A stretch of 64,000 nucleotides of DNA, from NCBI RefSeq assembly GCF_047121295.1, contig NZ_CP139447.1:4030001-4094000 (forward strand). Reading direction: 5' to 3'. Positions 24,623 to 33,258 of this stretch are shown piece after piece. Below the pieces are notes generated by a model, which had not been told where the DNA came from, made no database searches, and worked only from the letters and a program-made list of their open reading frames with translations. Every line of letters starts with the position of its first letter. Position 1 is the stretch's first letter. Made by a program: the position numbers and the translations under genes. The stretch comes from Longispora sp047121295 (GTDB lineage Bacteria; Actinomycetota; Actinomycetes; Mycobacteriales; Micromonosporaceae).

Positions 24623-25183
24623 CTACCCGGACAGGCGGCCTTCCAGCACCCCCGGCAGCGGGTAGACGCGCTCCGCGGGGAACAGCCGGTGCGCCCTGGC
24701 CGCCTGCCCGGCGTGCACCAGCGCCGCCGCCTTGCGGACCTGGGGAGTGAGGTCCGTGAGGCCGACGATCCACTCGTCGGCGAACGTGCGGATCAGGTGG
24801 CGGCCGATGCCGACCTGGATGCTGTAGTGGTTCAGGGCCGCCCCACGGGCCGAGCGTTCCGGGTCCCACTGGACGTGCACGGCCGCCCGGGCCACGGCCT
24901 CCGGGTCGGCGGTCGTCAGCGTCGCCCGGGACAGGGCCTCCTCCCAGCCGCTCCGGGTGATCCGCACCGCGAGAACCCGTTCCTGACCAGGCTTGCGCGC
25001 CCAGTTGCTGCGGTGCATCAGCCACAGGAACGACGGCTTGATCCAGGTCATCCTGTGGAACGAGAACGGCGCGACGAAGCGGCCCGCCCGCAGCGCCGGG
25101 TCGGCGATGGCGGGCGCGTACGCCTGGTAGACCACGATCGTGTGAGCATCGTAGTCAGCGCGAATCTGGTACTGGGGTGCCAT
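24623..25183 (-). CDS. DUF4291 family protein
   Basis: 186 residues beginning MAPQYQIRADYD and containing IVVYQAYAP, RMTWIKPSFLWLMHRSNW and VQWDPER, all hallmarks of DUF4291. The family is widespread in bacteria and fungi and has no known activity. No signal or membrane segment. An in-frame start 10 codons earlier adds a basic tail and is less likely. Confidence 0.88.
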   Translation of the reverse strand: MAPQYQIRADYDAHTIVVYQAYAPAIADPALRAGRFVAPFSFHRMTWIKPSFLWLMHRSNWARKPGQERVLAVRITRSGWEEALSRATLTTADPEAVARAAVHVQWDPERSARGAALNHYSIQVGIGRHLIRTFADEWIVGLTDLTPQVRKAAALVHAGQAARAHRLFPAERVYPLPGVLEGRLSG

Positions 25184-25259
25184 GCGCCGCACCCTGCCAC
25201 CCGCCGCACCCACACCGCGAACCGTTTTCCCCCCGACCCGGCCGTCGGTCCACTTTCGG

Positions 25260-25700
25260 CTATTCCGGCCGCTCGGTCGCGCCGCCGGCCCGGCTCAGCG
25301 CGGCGCGCAGCTCGCGGACCACCGCGAAGGCGGCCTCGGGGTCGCCGGCCTCCCCCCACAGCTCGAACCATTCGGAGTTCGCCCCCAGGACCCGGTCCAA
25401 CGCCCGGACCGCCAGCGCGGGCAGGTCCGCCGGCACGTCCATCCGCCCGCCGCCGGTCAGGAAGTCCGGACCGTACGACGACGTCAGCGGCACCCCGCCG
25501 GGCAGCTGCGAGACGATGATCGCGGCGGAGGCGATGGCATGCTCACCCTCGCGGGAGTCCAGGAAGTCGGTCTCCGCGGCGGCCTCGCTCAGGGCCAGCC
25601 GGATGAGGCCGACGCGTTCGGCGGGGTCGGCGTCGTGCAGGTCGGCGCACCAGTCCGCCGCGCTGTCGTTGTCGAACGGGCCGATGTCCCAGGTCCCCAT
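25260..25700 (-). CDS. DUF4259 family protein
   Basis: 146 residues. The opening MGTWDIGPFDNDSAADW is the signature of DUF4259, and the remainder is helical. The family is small, cytoplasmic and of unknown function, often in the same neighbourhoods as DUF4240 and DUF4291 proteins, both present in this window. The 364 bases from here to 26064 hold no gene I can support. Confidence 0.88.
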   Translation of the reverse strand: MGTWDIGPFDNDSAADWCADLHDADPAERVGLIRLALSEAAAETDFLDSREGEHAIASAAIIVSQLPGGVPLTSSYGPDFLTGGGRMDVPADLPALAVRALDRVLGANSEWFELWGEAGDPEAAFAVVRELRAALSRAGGATERPE

Positions 25701-26064
25701 GCCATGCCTCCCGGCTCACGATGTCCCGAGACCGTAGCGCCCAGGTATGACATCACACCTCGCGGTGGAGCGCGTGACGGTGAATGCGGTTTTGTGGGCA
25801 AGGTGAACAGGGCAACGTGCCGCTACCCGCCGCTGCCCTCATCGTCCATCTCGGACAGATAGACCCTGTTATCCGGTTACGGAGGTCCCTCCCCCGAGCC
25901 ACATGACCCTGCCGCTGAGGGGCGCCCGCAGCGACAAGGACTGTCAGATCATGGACTTCTGGGCGGAGTGTCCTATTGGCCGCTGCCCAAATCCTGACCG
26001 TGCTGGAACAGTTCCATTGGTCCGGCGAGTGAACTGCCGGGTGATGCTCAGGAATCGGAGATCA

Positions 26065-26850
26065 GTGGACGTAGTCGTGGGATGCCTCGTCGTGTGGGCG
26101 GCGGGCAAAGCACAACGTGTGGGGAGGCGTATCAACGGACTTACCGACCAGGCTCTGGATGCCGCCGTGGACCGGGTGTGGGCGGTTGTGGCCCCCAAGC
26201 TCGGGGCCGACCCGGTGGTGCAGGAGTTGGTCGCCGAGTCCCGTGACACCGGAGACGCTCCGCTGGCCTTGCGGATCCGCGCGGGGCAGGTCCTGCAGAA
26301 GGCCGCCAGAGAAGATCCACAGTTCGCTGCCGACCTGCAGGCCGCGGTCCCGGCTGAGGAGGGCCAGGCCCAGCCTGCGACTGTCAACTCCGGGGTCATG
26401 ACCGGCAACATCAGCGCGGGCGGCAACGTCAACGTGAGCAACAAAGTCATCACGTACGCGAAGCACAACCCCGGCATCGCCTTCTTCATCGTCGTGGTGC
26501 TCGGCGCCGGGCTGTGGCTCCTGGGCAAGGCACTCTCTGGCGGGGCGGACACGTCCACCGACTCAACGACCATCGTCGGGTCCTGGAACGCCTCGGACGG
26601 AACAGGACTCAAGGTATTCGGTTCCAACGGGCAGTGCGACGGCTTCTACTACAACGGCACGACGCCCCTGGACATCGGCGGGCCGATGACCTGCGTCCTG
26701 TCGAGTAAACCCGACACGCAGAACCGGTACACCCTCACAGTGACCCAACGACCCAACCGTGACACCTACAAGGTCGAGTTCTCCACCGCCGACCACGCCA
26801 CCGTGTACTCCGACACCGGCCAGAAGCTGTACGAGATCGACCGCTCTTAG
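26065..26850 (+). CDS. single-span membrane protein with helical N-domain and lipocalin-like tail
   Basis: 261 residues from GTG with CGGAG five bases upstream; the frame is open further left but that part looks unlike protein. Residues about 25-100 are helical (ALDAAVDRVWAVVAPKLGAD ... LALRIRAGQVLQKAA ... FAADLQAAV), a layout common in actinobacterial proteins of unknown role. A glycine-asparagine stretch GNISAGGNVNVSNKV comes next, then one hydrophobic helix (GIAFFIVVVLGAGLWLLG). The exterior domain starts at IVGSWNASDGTGL and looks like a small beta barrel. Function not known. Confidence 0.6.
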   Translation: MDVVVGCLVVWAAGKAQRVGRRINGLTDQALDAAVDRVWAVVAPKLGADPVVQELVAESRDTGDAPLALRIRAGQVLQKAAREDPQFAADLQAAVPAEEGQAQPATVNSGVMTGNISAGGNVNVSNKVITYAKHNPGIAFFIVVVLGAGLWLLGKALSGGADTSTDSTTIVGSWNASDGTGLKVFGSNGQCDGFYYNGTTPLDIGGPMTCVLSSKPDTQNRYTLTVTQRPNRDTYKVEFSTADHATVYSDTGQKLYEIDRS

Positions 26851-26902
26851 CAATGGAAATCCTGGCGAGGTGCTCGCCCGACAGCTCAGATACGGCGATG
26901 AC

Positions 26903-27425
26903 ATGCCGCCGCTTCGTGCCCTATCGCGCCTGGCGATCTGCGTCCTGCTCATGTCCGGCTGCTCGGCTGCCGATACCAACGACCGTGGCGTAGTCACTCC
27001 GAGCGCCACGGAAGCGGCCACCGTCTATCACCATCGCCACACCAGGCGCCACCGTCCTGTGGGCGAACAACGCACGCGGCGCGACTCTGGCCGCCGGACA
27101 CACCCTGCGACCCAACTGGACGATGCGCTCCACCGACAACCGCTACACGATCCGGATGGGCTCCGACGGCAACCTCACCGAGTCCGACTCCGACGGCAAA
27201 CCGCTGTGGAGCACGTCGGCCGGCGTCCCCTGCGCCCGCGCGACGATGCAGCGTGACGGAAATCTGGTCCTGTACACCGCGACCGGCGAACCCGTCTGGG
27301 CATCCGGGACCGGCGGACGGCCCGACGGCGCGTACGTCCTGACCTTGCAGACCGGCAACAACATCGTCATCTATGCCCCCGATGGAAAACCCATCTGGGA
27401 CAAATCCGCAAGCACGGCCAGCTAG
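26903..27425 (+). pseudogene. lipoprotein with bulb-type lectin domain, frameshifted
   Basis: The first part (frame of 26903) gives MPPLRALSRLAICVLLMSGC, a lipoprotein signal with an LMSGC lipobox, then a linker ending SATEAATV. The lectin part is in another frame: ITIATPGATVLWANN runs from about 27027, followed by three B-lectin repeats, the best being MQRDGNLVLYTATGEPVWAS (QxDxNxVxY). A one-base shift near 27020-27030 would join them into one secreted mannose-lectin-type lipoprotein. Either the gene is broken or the sequence has an error. An internal ATG at 27123 would give only part of the lectin. Confidence 0.65.
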
Positions 27426-27600
27426 CGCTCTGACAACGAACCCTCACCGGGTTTGACCTCCAGCCGTTGACCACAGCGTGGTCGACGGCCAGAGGCGTGC
27501 GTGGCAGAGTTGATGACTGTTCCGGCTGGGTTCGAGGCGGCGGATCACCGCCCAGCCTCCGAACTCGGTACCCGTTAGATGTCCCTTATGGAAAGACACA

Positions 27601-27622
27601 GGAACGCTTAACCGAGCGTTCC
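27601..27622. other. 8-bp inverted repeat in the leader of the permease gene
   Basis: GGAACGCT and AGCGTTCC flank TAACCG about 115 bases before the permease ATG, in a 311-base gap (27426-27736) that contains no gene. It could be an operator or an attenuator stem. Confidence 0.4.
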
Positions 27623-27736
27623 CGATACTTCACCCTGCGGTCGAACGGGTCCAGCTCCGACCGCCAGCAGCGACCCTTCCACCGCGTCAGCACCAGGGAC
27701 GCGGCGCTCTGCCGCAACTACACCCTGGAGTCACCG

Positions 27737-29851
27737 ATGGCGACCCGAGCACGCCTGCGCCGTTCACTGTCCGGGGCGGACATGGTGATGTTCGGGCTGG
27801 TGGCGATGGTCCCGCTCGCCCCGTTCGGGGTGTTCGGCGACATGTACCAGGTCAGCGGCGGCATGATCGCCCTGTGCTACCTGGCCGGCGCGGCGGTGGC
27901 CGTCGTCACCGCGTGCGGATACGCGGCCCTGACCCGGGTCGCGCCGTCCGCCGGCTCCGTTTACCAGTTCGGCACCGCGCTGATCGGCCGGCCGGTCGGA
28001 TTCCTCGGCGGCTGGGTGACGCTGCTGTGCTACCTCGGCGCGCCAGCGCTGGCCTGCGAGGTCACCGGGGACACCCTGACGGGCCTGGCACCCGCCGTGC
28101 CCTGGTGGGTGTGGGCCGTCGCGTTCGTCGGGATCGGCGGGGCGGTCAACTGCCTGGGCACGAAGGTCACCATGAGGGTGATCCGCGTCCTGCTCGCCGC
28201 GGAGCTTTTCATCCTCGCCGTCGTTCTCCTGTTCGGCGTGCTCACCCTGGCCATGGGCGTCAACCAGGGCCTGCGCCTCACCCCGCTGTACGACCCCGCG
28301 ACCTTCGCCACCGGCACGGTGACCGGCTCGCTGACCCTGGTGGTCTTCGCCTTCATCGGGTTCGACGGCGTATCCACCCTCGCCGAGGAGAGCCGCGACG
28401 GCACCGCCCGGACCGCCCGCGCGATCGTCCTCGCCACGCTCGCCGCCGCTGCCGTGTTCGTCATCCAGAGCTGGGTGTTCACCCTGTTCGTGGACCAGGG
28501 AACCAGCAGCCGGCTGCTCGCCGACGGCGACCCGGCCGGGACGGCCCTTCAGGACATCGCCACCGGCTTCGGCGGCCCGCTCCTCGCGGCGGGCTGCACG
28601 TTGGCGCTGTCCCTGGCCATGGGCATGGCCGGAGTCCCCGTGCAGGCCGCCGCCGCCCGGGTCCTGTTCGCGATGGCCCGCGACGGGCACCTGCCCGGCC
28701 GGCTGGCCCGGTTGAGTCCCCGTCGCGGGGTGCCGGTCACAGCGACCGTCGTGGGCGCGGTGGTCTCAGGGTCGTGCGTCGGCGTGCTGGCGATCGAGCC
28801 GCAGGCCGAGCGGTACCTCGGGGACGCCGTCTTCGACGCCGCGCTCGGCATGTTCCTCCTGGTGCACGTGTGCTGGGCGCTGCACCTCCTCCGCACCCGC
28901 CGCCGGGTCGCACTGCTCCGACTCGCGGCCCCGATCGGCGGCGCGGCCGTCACGGGCTACCTGCTGTACCGCGTGTGGAGCCCCACCGCCCTCGTCGCCG
29001 GAGCCTGGCTCCTCGTCGGGCTGGCCGCGCTCGGGTACGGCTGGCTTCGCCGCCGACGCGCCGACGGGCTCCGGCCGGGGAGTGCGCCGAGCACGCGGGA
29101 GCCGAGCCTGGGCTCGTACCCCTTTGTGTGGTTGGGGCGGTTCACGTTCTCCCTCCAGGGCGAGGCCGCCGGCACTCAGGCGCTGGTCGCCGTCGGCTAC
29201 CGGCACGCCCGGGGCGAGCTCCTGGACCTCCGGCTCCAGCCGGACGACCCGTCGGCCTGGCAGCCGTTCCTCGATGGCCTCGTGCGGCGCGGCCTCTCCG
29301 GAGTCCGACTGGTCGGCTCCGACGAGCACGCGGGCCTCGCCGCCGCGCTCTCCGACGCGCTGCCCGACGCCCGATGGGTGTGGCGGCTGCCCCCGCAGAC
29401 CCACGACCTCGTGCTCCAAGCCGCAGTCGAGACGCGACTCTGGCTCGCGTCCAGGCTTCGCGACCTCGTCGACGTGCACGACACCGCGGGCACCCGCGAC
29501 CGGGTGACCGCCTTCGTCGGCACGCTGCGCGAGGACTCCCCCGGCCTCGCCGAACAGCTGTGGGCGGCCCGCGAGGACCTGGTCGCACACCCCATGTGCG
29601 CGCCCGGCACGGCCTGCGACCGCAGGCATTCGCCATACCAGGCCAGCCGGGTCATCCAGCGCCACCTCGACGGGGCGGGGGGCTTCACCGACCGGGAGCA
29701 CGCCGCCGCTACCCTCACCGGGCTCTTGGAGCACATTGCCGGTCCGGGCGCCGGAAGCAAGGGGCACGCCCCTGAGGGGTACCCAGCCTGGCGAGCCGGC
29801 GAGGTCGGCGGCCAGGCCGTCGACCCGGTCGAAGTCCGTTATGGCGGCTGA
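27737..29851 (+). CDS. APC amino-acid permease fused to an IS256-type transposase-like domain
   Basis: 704 residues from ATG with TGGAG six bases upstream. Residues 1-440 form an APC-superfamily amino-acid/polyamine permease with about 12 helices, opening SGADMVMFGLVAMVPLAPFG and keeping FIGFDGVSTLAEESRD. After a short linker, residues from about 456 match mutator/IS256 transposases: YPFVWLGRF, LVAVGYRHARGELLDLRL, WQPFLDGLVRRGLSGVRLVG, SDEHAGLAAALSDALPDARW. The first catalytic aspartate (LWLDAT in transposases) is glycine, while the second (SDEHAGL) is present. The frame is continuous through the join. Either an old insertion fused and decayed without stops, or the domain was kept for a new cytoplasmic role. 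Confidence 0.8.
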   Translation: MATRARLRRSLSGADMVMFGLVAMVPLAPFGVFGDMYQVSGGMIALCYLAGAAVAVVTACGYAALTRVAPSAGSVYQFGTALIGRPVGFLGGWVTLLCYLGAPALACEVTGDTLTGLAPAVPWWVWAVAFVGIGGAVNCLGTKVTMRVIRVLLAAELFILAVVLLFGVLTLAMGVNQGLRLTPLYDPATFATGTVTGSLTLVVFAFIGFDGVSTLAEESRDGTARTARAIVLATLAAAAVFVIQSWVFTLFVDQGTSSRLLADGDPAGTALQDIATGFGGPLLAAGCTLALSLAMGMAGVPVQAAAARVLFAMARDGHLPGRLARLSPRRGVPVTATVVGAVVSGSCVGVLAIEPQAERYLGDAVFDAALGMFLLVHVCWALHLLRTRRRVALLRLAAPIGGAAVTGYLLYRVWSPTALVAGAWLLVGLAALGYGWLRRRRADGLRPGSAPSTREPSLGSYPFVWLGRFTFSLQGEAAGTQALVAVGYRHARGELLDLRLQPDDPSAWQPFLDGLVRRGLSGVRLVGSDEHAGLAAALSDALPDARWVWRLPPQTHDLVLQAAVETRLWLASRLRDLVDVHDTAGTRDRVTAFVGTLREDSPGLAEQLWAAREDLVAHPMCAPGTACDRRHSPYQASRVIQRHLDGAGGFTDREHAAATLTGLLEHIAGPGAGSKGHAPEGYPAWRAGEVGGQAVDPVEVRYGG

Positions 29852-29890
29852 ACTGCGGGCGTTCATCGCGGTCCTCCGTCCGGCAACGGC

Positions 29891-30085
29891 TCAGGACGTG
29901 ACCGGCGGGCGCCAGTCGGCGAGCTGCGCGGCGCCGGCCTCGGTGATCCGGTCCGGGATGGCGGCCAGCAGTAGGTCGCGCAGCCGGCGGGCGAGCGGGC
30001 CGCGGGCCTGGACCAGGGAGCCGAGCCGGTCGGCCTGGGCCCGCTCGGCGGCGGTGCCGGGCCGGCGTAGCGCGTCGTAGCGGGG
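29891..30085 (-). pseudogene. C-terminal remnant of an FAD-dependent monooxygenase-like protein
   Basis: After an in-frame TAG at 30086-30088 the frame reads PRYDALRRPGTAAERAQADR, then a helical tail ending AAIPDRITEAG and ADWRPPVTS. The YDALRRPRT pattern with a helical tail and a W-x-P-P ending is that of PHBH-type FAD monooxygenases. No start and no N-terminal FAD domain are present, so only about 64 residues survive between two other genes. Confidence 0.55.
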
Positions 30086-30133
30086 CTAGGGCGAGGACAA
30101 CGAAGTGTCTCATCTTGTACTCCGGGGAAGAGG

Positions 30134-31390
30134 TCACCGCAGTGCGGCGAGGTCGACGGCCGAGGCGATGGTCCGGTAGCCGAGCGGGTTGGGGTGCAGG
30201 TGGTCGCCCATGTGGTAGCCGTCGGGGATCGTGCCGGTGCCGTTCGGGTCGATGGCTCGTTCGAAGTCGGCGACCGAGTCGTACTCGCCGGAGGTGCGGA
30301 TCCAGGTGTTGAGGTCCTTGCGGAGCTGGTCGCGGCGGAGGGTGTCCGGGTCGGCTGGCCCGCCCGGCCAGGTGAACGGCATCAGGGTCGCGCCGATGAT
30401 CCGCACGCGGCGGGCGTGCGCGGCGGCGATCAGTGCCCGGTGCCCGTCGATCAGGCGCTGGAGGGTGACCGGGGTGTCCGGGCCGGTGCCGCCGCACAGG
30501 CTGTCGTCGTCGCGGAGGATGTCGTTCATGCCGTGCGAGGCGATCACGGTGCCGACCCGGGGCTGATTGAGCACGTCGCGGCCGAAGCGGGCGACGGCGC
30601 TGTCGCCGAAGCAGGCCGAGCCGGACAGCAGCTTGTTGGAGCTGATCGCCGCGTTGAGGACCGGGCGGTGCTGGCCGGCGGCGATCAGCCGCTCCGACAG
30701 GGCGTCGGGGTAGCGGTTGTCGGCGTTGGGGGTGGCACCGAAGCCGTCGGTGGTGGATTCGCCGTAGGTGACGACGGCGTCGCGGGTGGGTGGGCCGGTG
30801 ACCTCGACGCCTTCGAGGTAGTACCAGGAGCCGAAGCCTGGCGGCACGGTGTCGGTGAACGCCGCCGGGTCGGTGTCGCGGCTGTGGTCGCCGGCGGCCC
30901 GGTAGGTGTTGGCCATCGAGATCATGTGGTACGTGGCCGGGCCGGTCGGCCGGTCGAAGTACAACGTCACCGTGACCTGGCCCCGGGCCGGCACTGGCAG
31001 GGCCACCGGGTCACTGACCGCCGTGCCGTGCGCCGGGATCACGGTCGAGGCCGCGCGGCCGAACCGCACGGTCCGGATCGTGTCGGGCAGCACCGCGGCT
31101 CCGGTGTCCGTCCGGCCGACGGTCGCCCCCGTAACCCGCAGCGGGCTACCACCGTAGACATTGGACAACCGGAGCCGCAGCTCACTGCCGCCGGCGCTGA
31201 GCCGGACCACCTGACGCAGCGACTGGTGGTCGAAACCACCCTCGGCCCAGGTCGGCAGGAACGGCGAGCCGGACGGCCGCATCGTCGCGGCGGTCCACGC
31301 GCCGCTCCACCGGTGGCCGGCCGCCGCCGGGGTGGCGGGCAGCACCGCGCTCACGGTCGCCAGCAGCGCGACCCAGGGCAGCTTCCGCAT
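30134..31390 (-). CDS. secreted SGNH/GDSL hydrolase
   Basis: 418 residues. Signal peptide at residues 1-24 (MRKLPWVALLATVSAVLPAT, cleavage near AAA-G). The first 170 residues form a beta-sandwich, then a SGNH esterase domain: block I VTYGESTTDG (GES instead of GDS, catalytic serine kept), block II NAAISSNKLL, block III SHGMNDIL, and block V GDHLHPNPLG with the catalytic Asp-His. Such enzymes remove acyl groups from lipids or polysaccharides outside the cell. Its ATG overlaps the DoxX stop by one base (TGATG), so the two are translationally coupled. Ancestral extended starts are shadows. Confidence 0.88.
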   Translation of the reverse strand: MRKLPWVALLATVSAVLPATPAAAGHRWSGAWTAATMRPSGSPFLPTWAEGGFDHQSLRQVVRLSAGGSELRLRLSNVYGGSPLRVTGATVGRTDTGAAVLPDTIRTVRFGRAASTVIPAHGTAVSDPVALPVPARGQVTVTLYFDRPTGPATYHMISMANTYRAAGDHSRDTDPAAFTDTVPPGFGSWYYLEGVEVTGPPTRDAVVTYGESTTDGFGATPNADNRYPDALSERLIAAGQHRPVLNAAISSNKLLSGSACFGDSAVARFGRDVLNQPRVGTVIASHGMNDILRDDDSLCGGTGPDTPVTLQRLIDGHRALIAAAHARRVRIIGATLMPFTWPGGPADPDTLRRDQLRKDLNTWIRTSGEYDSVADFERAIDPNGTGTIPDGYHMGDHLHPNPLGYRTIASAVDLAALR

Positions 31391-31737
31391 CACGCGGCCC
31401 AGCCGAGCAGCAGGGCGGCGGCGACCGGGGCCAGGTACAGCACCGGGAACGCGACCGTCTTGTAGGACCGGGCCCGCAGGACCGCGATCACGGCACCGAG
31501 GAAGTACAGGATCAGGCCGATGGCCGCGGCCACCCCGAGCGGCCGGAAGGCCAGCCCGACGAGCATGCCGAGCGAGCCGGCGCCCTTGGCCGCGGCGAGC
31601 CAGCCCCACCAGGCGCGCGGCACGCCGTACTCGATGAGGGGTTGAGTCACGAAGTCGGCCTTGCGGGCCAGCGAGAACGCGGAGAAGCCGACCCACAGGG
31701 CGGCGAGGACGGTGACCACGGTGTACGCGGTGGACAT
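31390..31737 (-). CDS. DoxX-like small membrane protein
   Basis: 115 residues with four hydrophobic helices, opening MSTAYTVVTVLAALWVGFSA; WWGWLAAAKGAGSLGMLVGL and FRPLGVAAAIGLILYFLGA are typical of the DoxX-like family. AAGGAG is eight bases before the ATG. First gene of a two-gene operon with the SGNH hydrolase, divergent from a LysR regulator. DoxX-like proteins act in membrane redox or are of unknown role. Confidence 0.8.
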   Translation of the reverse strand: MSTAYTVVTVLAALWVGFSAFSLARKADFVTQPLIEYGVPRAWWGWLAAAKGAGSLGMLVGLAFRPLGVAAAIGLILYFLGAVIAVLRARSYKTVAFPVLYLAPVAAALLLGWAA

Positions 31738-31822
31738 GGGACGTGCTCCTTGACTGGTGGTACGTGACGCGGTCAACTCTCGCGACCACGGCCCCTCGTG
31801 AACAAGATCGAACTGTGGCAGC

Positions 31823-31845
31823 ATCGTGAACTCGGACTTCACGAT
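31823..31845. promoter_or_regulatory. LysR-type operator (T-N11-A box)
   Basis: A perfect inverted repeat ATCGTGAA-N7-TTCACGAT contains the T-N11-A core of LysR-family sites. It lies 12 bases before the LysR start codon in the divergent promoter and should mediate autoregulation and control of the DoxX/SGNH operon. Confidence 0.65.
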
Positions 31846-31856
31846 CAGGGGGCGGC

Positions 31857-32756
31857 ATGCTGGAGCGACACGAACTCGACGCCTTCCTGACCGTGGCCGA
31901 GGAGCTGCACTTCGGCCGGGCCGCCCAGCGGCTGCGGGTCTCCACGACCCGGGTCAGTCAGACCATCCGCAAGCTGGAGCGGCTGATCGGCAGCCCGCTG
32001 TTCCACCGGACCAGCCGCCGGGTCGAGCTGTCCACCCTGGGTGGCCAGCTCGCCGCGGAGCTGCGCCCGGCCTGGGCCCGGATCGCCGCCGCGGTCGAGT
32101 CGGCCATCGCCGCCGGCCACGACATCACCGGCACGCTGCGGGTCGCCTTCGTCAGCGCGGCCGGCGGCAAGCTGATGCTCCGGGCGGCCGAGGTCGCCGC
32201 GACCCGACTGCCGGGCTGCGACGTGCAGGTGCTCGAGGCCCGGATCGTCGACGCGCTGCCGTGGCTGCGGTCCGGCCAGGCCGACCTGATCCACATCAAC
32301 CTGCCCGTGTACGACGACGACCTGGTCGCCGGGCCCGACCTGATCCGCCAGGAGACGATGCTCGCGGTGCCGGCCGGGCATCCGTTCGCGGGGCGGCCGG
32401 CGATCACCATGGAGGATCTGGCCGAGACCACATTCGTGCAGATCCCCGACATCGGCGAGGGGTACCTGTCCAACCGGGTGCCGAGTCGGACCCCGTCGGG
32501 CCGGCCGATCGTCCGCGGCCCGCACGCGCGGACCATCAACGAGGTCCTGGCCATGGTCGCCGCCGGGCGGGGCGTGTTCACCGTCGGGGCGCTGTCCCGC
32601 CGCTACCACGCCCGCCCGGACCTCGCCTTCGTGCCGATCAGCGACGCGCCGCCGCTGCGGTGCGGCCTGGTCTGGCGGGCCGACGCGGCCACCCCTGCGA
32701 TCGCGGCGTTCGCCGAGCTGGCCCGCGAGGTCGCCGCCGCCGGTCGGTGGAGCTGA
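31857..32756 (+). CDS. LysR family transcriptional regulator
   Basis: 299 residues. The winged helix-turn-helix spans residues 1-60 (FGRAAQRLRVSTTRVSQTIR, KLERLIGSPLFHRTSRRVEL); a two-lobe effector domain follows, with GTLRVAFVSAAGGKLMLRAA at its start. The divergent DoxX/SGNH operon is its probable target. Effector unknown. Confidence 0.93.
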   Translation: MLERHELDAFLTVAEELHFGRAAQRLRVSTTRVSQTIRKLERLIGSPLFHRTSRRVELSTLGGQLAAELRPAWARIAAAVESAIAAGHDITGTLRVAFVSAAGGKLMLRAAEVAATRLPGCDVQVLEARIVDALPWLRSGQADLIHINLPVYDDDLVAGPDLIRQETMLAVPAGHPFAGRPAITMEDLAETTFVQIPDIGEGYLSNRVPSRTPSGRPIVRGPHARTINEVLAMVAAGRGVFTVGALSRRYHARPDLAFVPISDAPPLRCGLVWRADAATPAIAAFAELAREVAAAGRWS

Positions 32757-32768
32757 CCGGCGCCTCGT

Positions 32769-33136
32769 TCAGGCGAAGAACTCCAGCAGCGACCGCGAGA
32801 CCAGCTCCGACGCGTCCTCGGCGAGCCAGTGCTGGGACTATTCGACCTCGACGAACCGGGCATCGGTGGCCATCGTCGGCAGCTGCTGCCGGAAGCGTTC
32901 CACTGCCGCCAGCACGCGATGCCGAGCACCGGCATGCGCTAGTTCGGGTCGGTCTTCATGTCGGCGATGTCGGCGTGGATGGCCTTGTACCAGGCGGCAC
33001 TGGCCCGTCGTATGCGCGCGTAGATGGCCCGGTCCCGGGCCGGCACATTGGAGACGCCGTCGGCATGCTCGCCCTGGACCACGAGCCCGCGGGTACACGA
33101 TCGAGCTCCACTTCGGGCTGGTGCAACCATCGTCAA
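32769..33136 (-). pseudogene. decayed alpha/beta hydrolase
   Basis: On the minus strand, segments of an epoxide-hydrolase-like alpha/beta hydrolase appear in order but broken: RDRAIYARIRRASAAWYKAI then DMKTDPN and a TAG stop near 32940, RMPVLGIA, a frameshift into AAVERFRQQLPTMATDARFV, EVE followed by another TAG, then SQHWLAEDASELVSRSLLEF and the true terminal TGA at 32769-32771. The histidine of the triad is in SQHWLAED. At least two nonsense changes and one shift mean the gene is dead. The N-terminal half is missing. Confidence 0.75.
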
Positions 33137-33258
33137 GATCCGCGCCCGCTCGGCGGACGTTGAGCATCGGGCAACGAGAGAAATCCCTCCGGTAGGTGTC
33201 GGATCGGGGTGGTGGTATTCGTTGCAGGGGTGAGACCACCTTCTGCCAGGGAGACACC

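Noticed and set aside
26396..26460. Amyloid signalling motif in the glycine-asparagine stretch of the 261-residue membrane protein
   Set aside because: The stretch is suggestive of such motifs but too short and not close enough to a known pattern to claim it.
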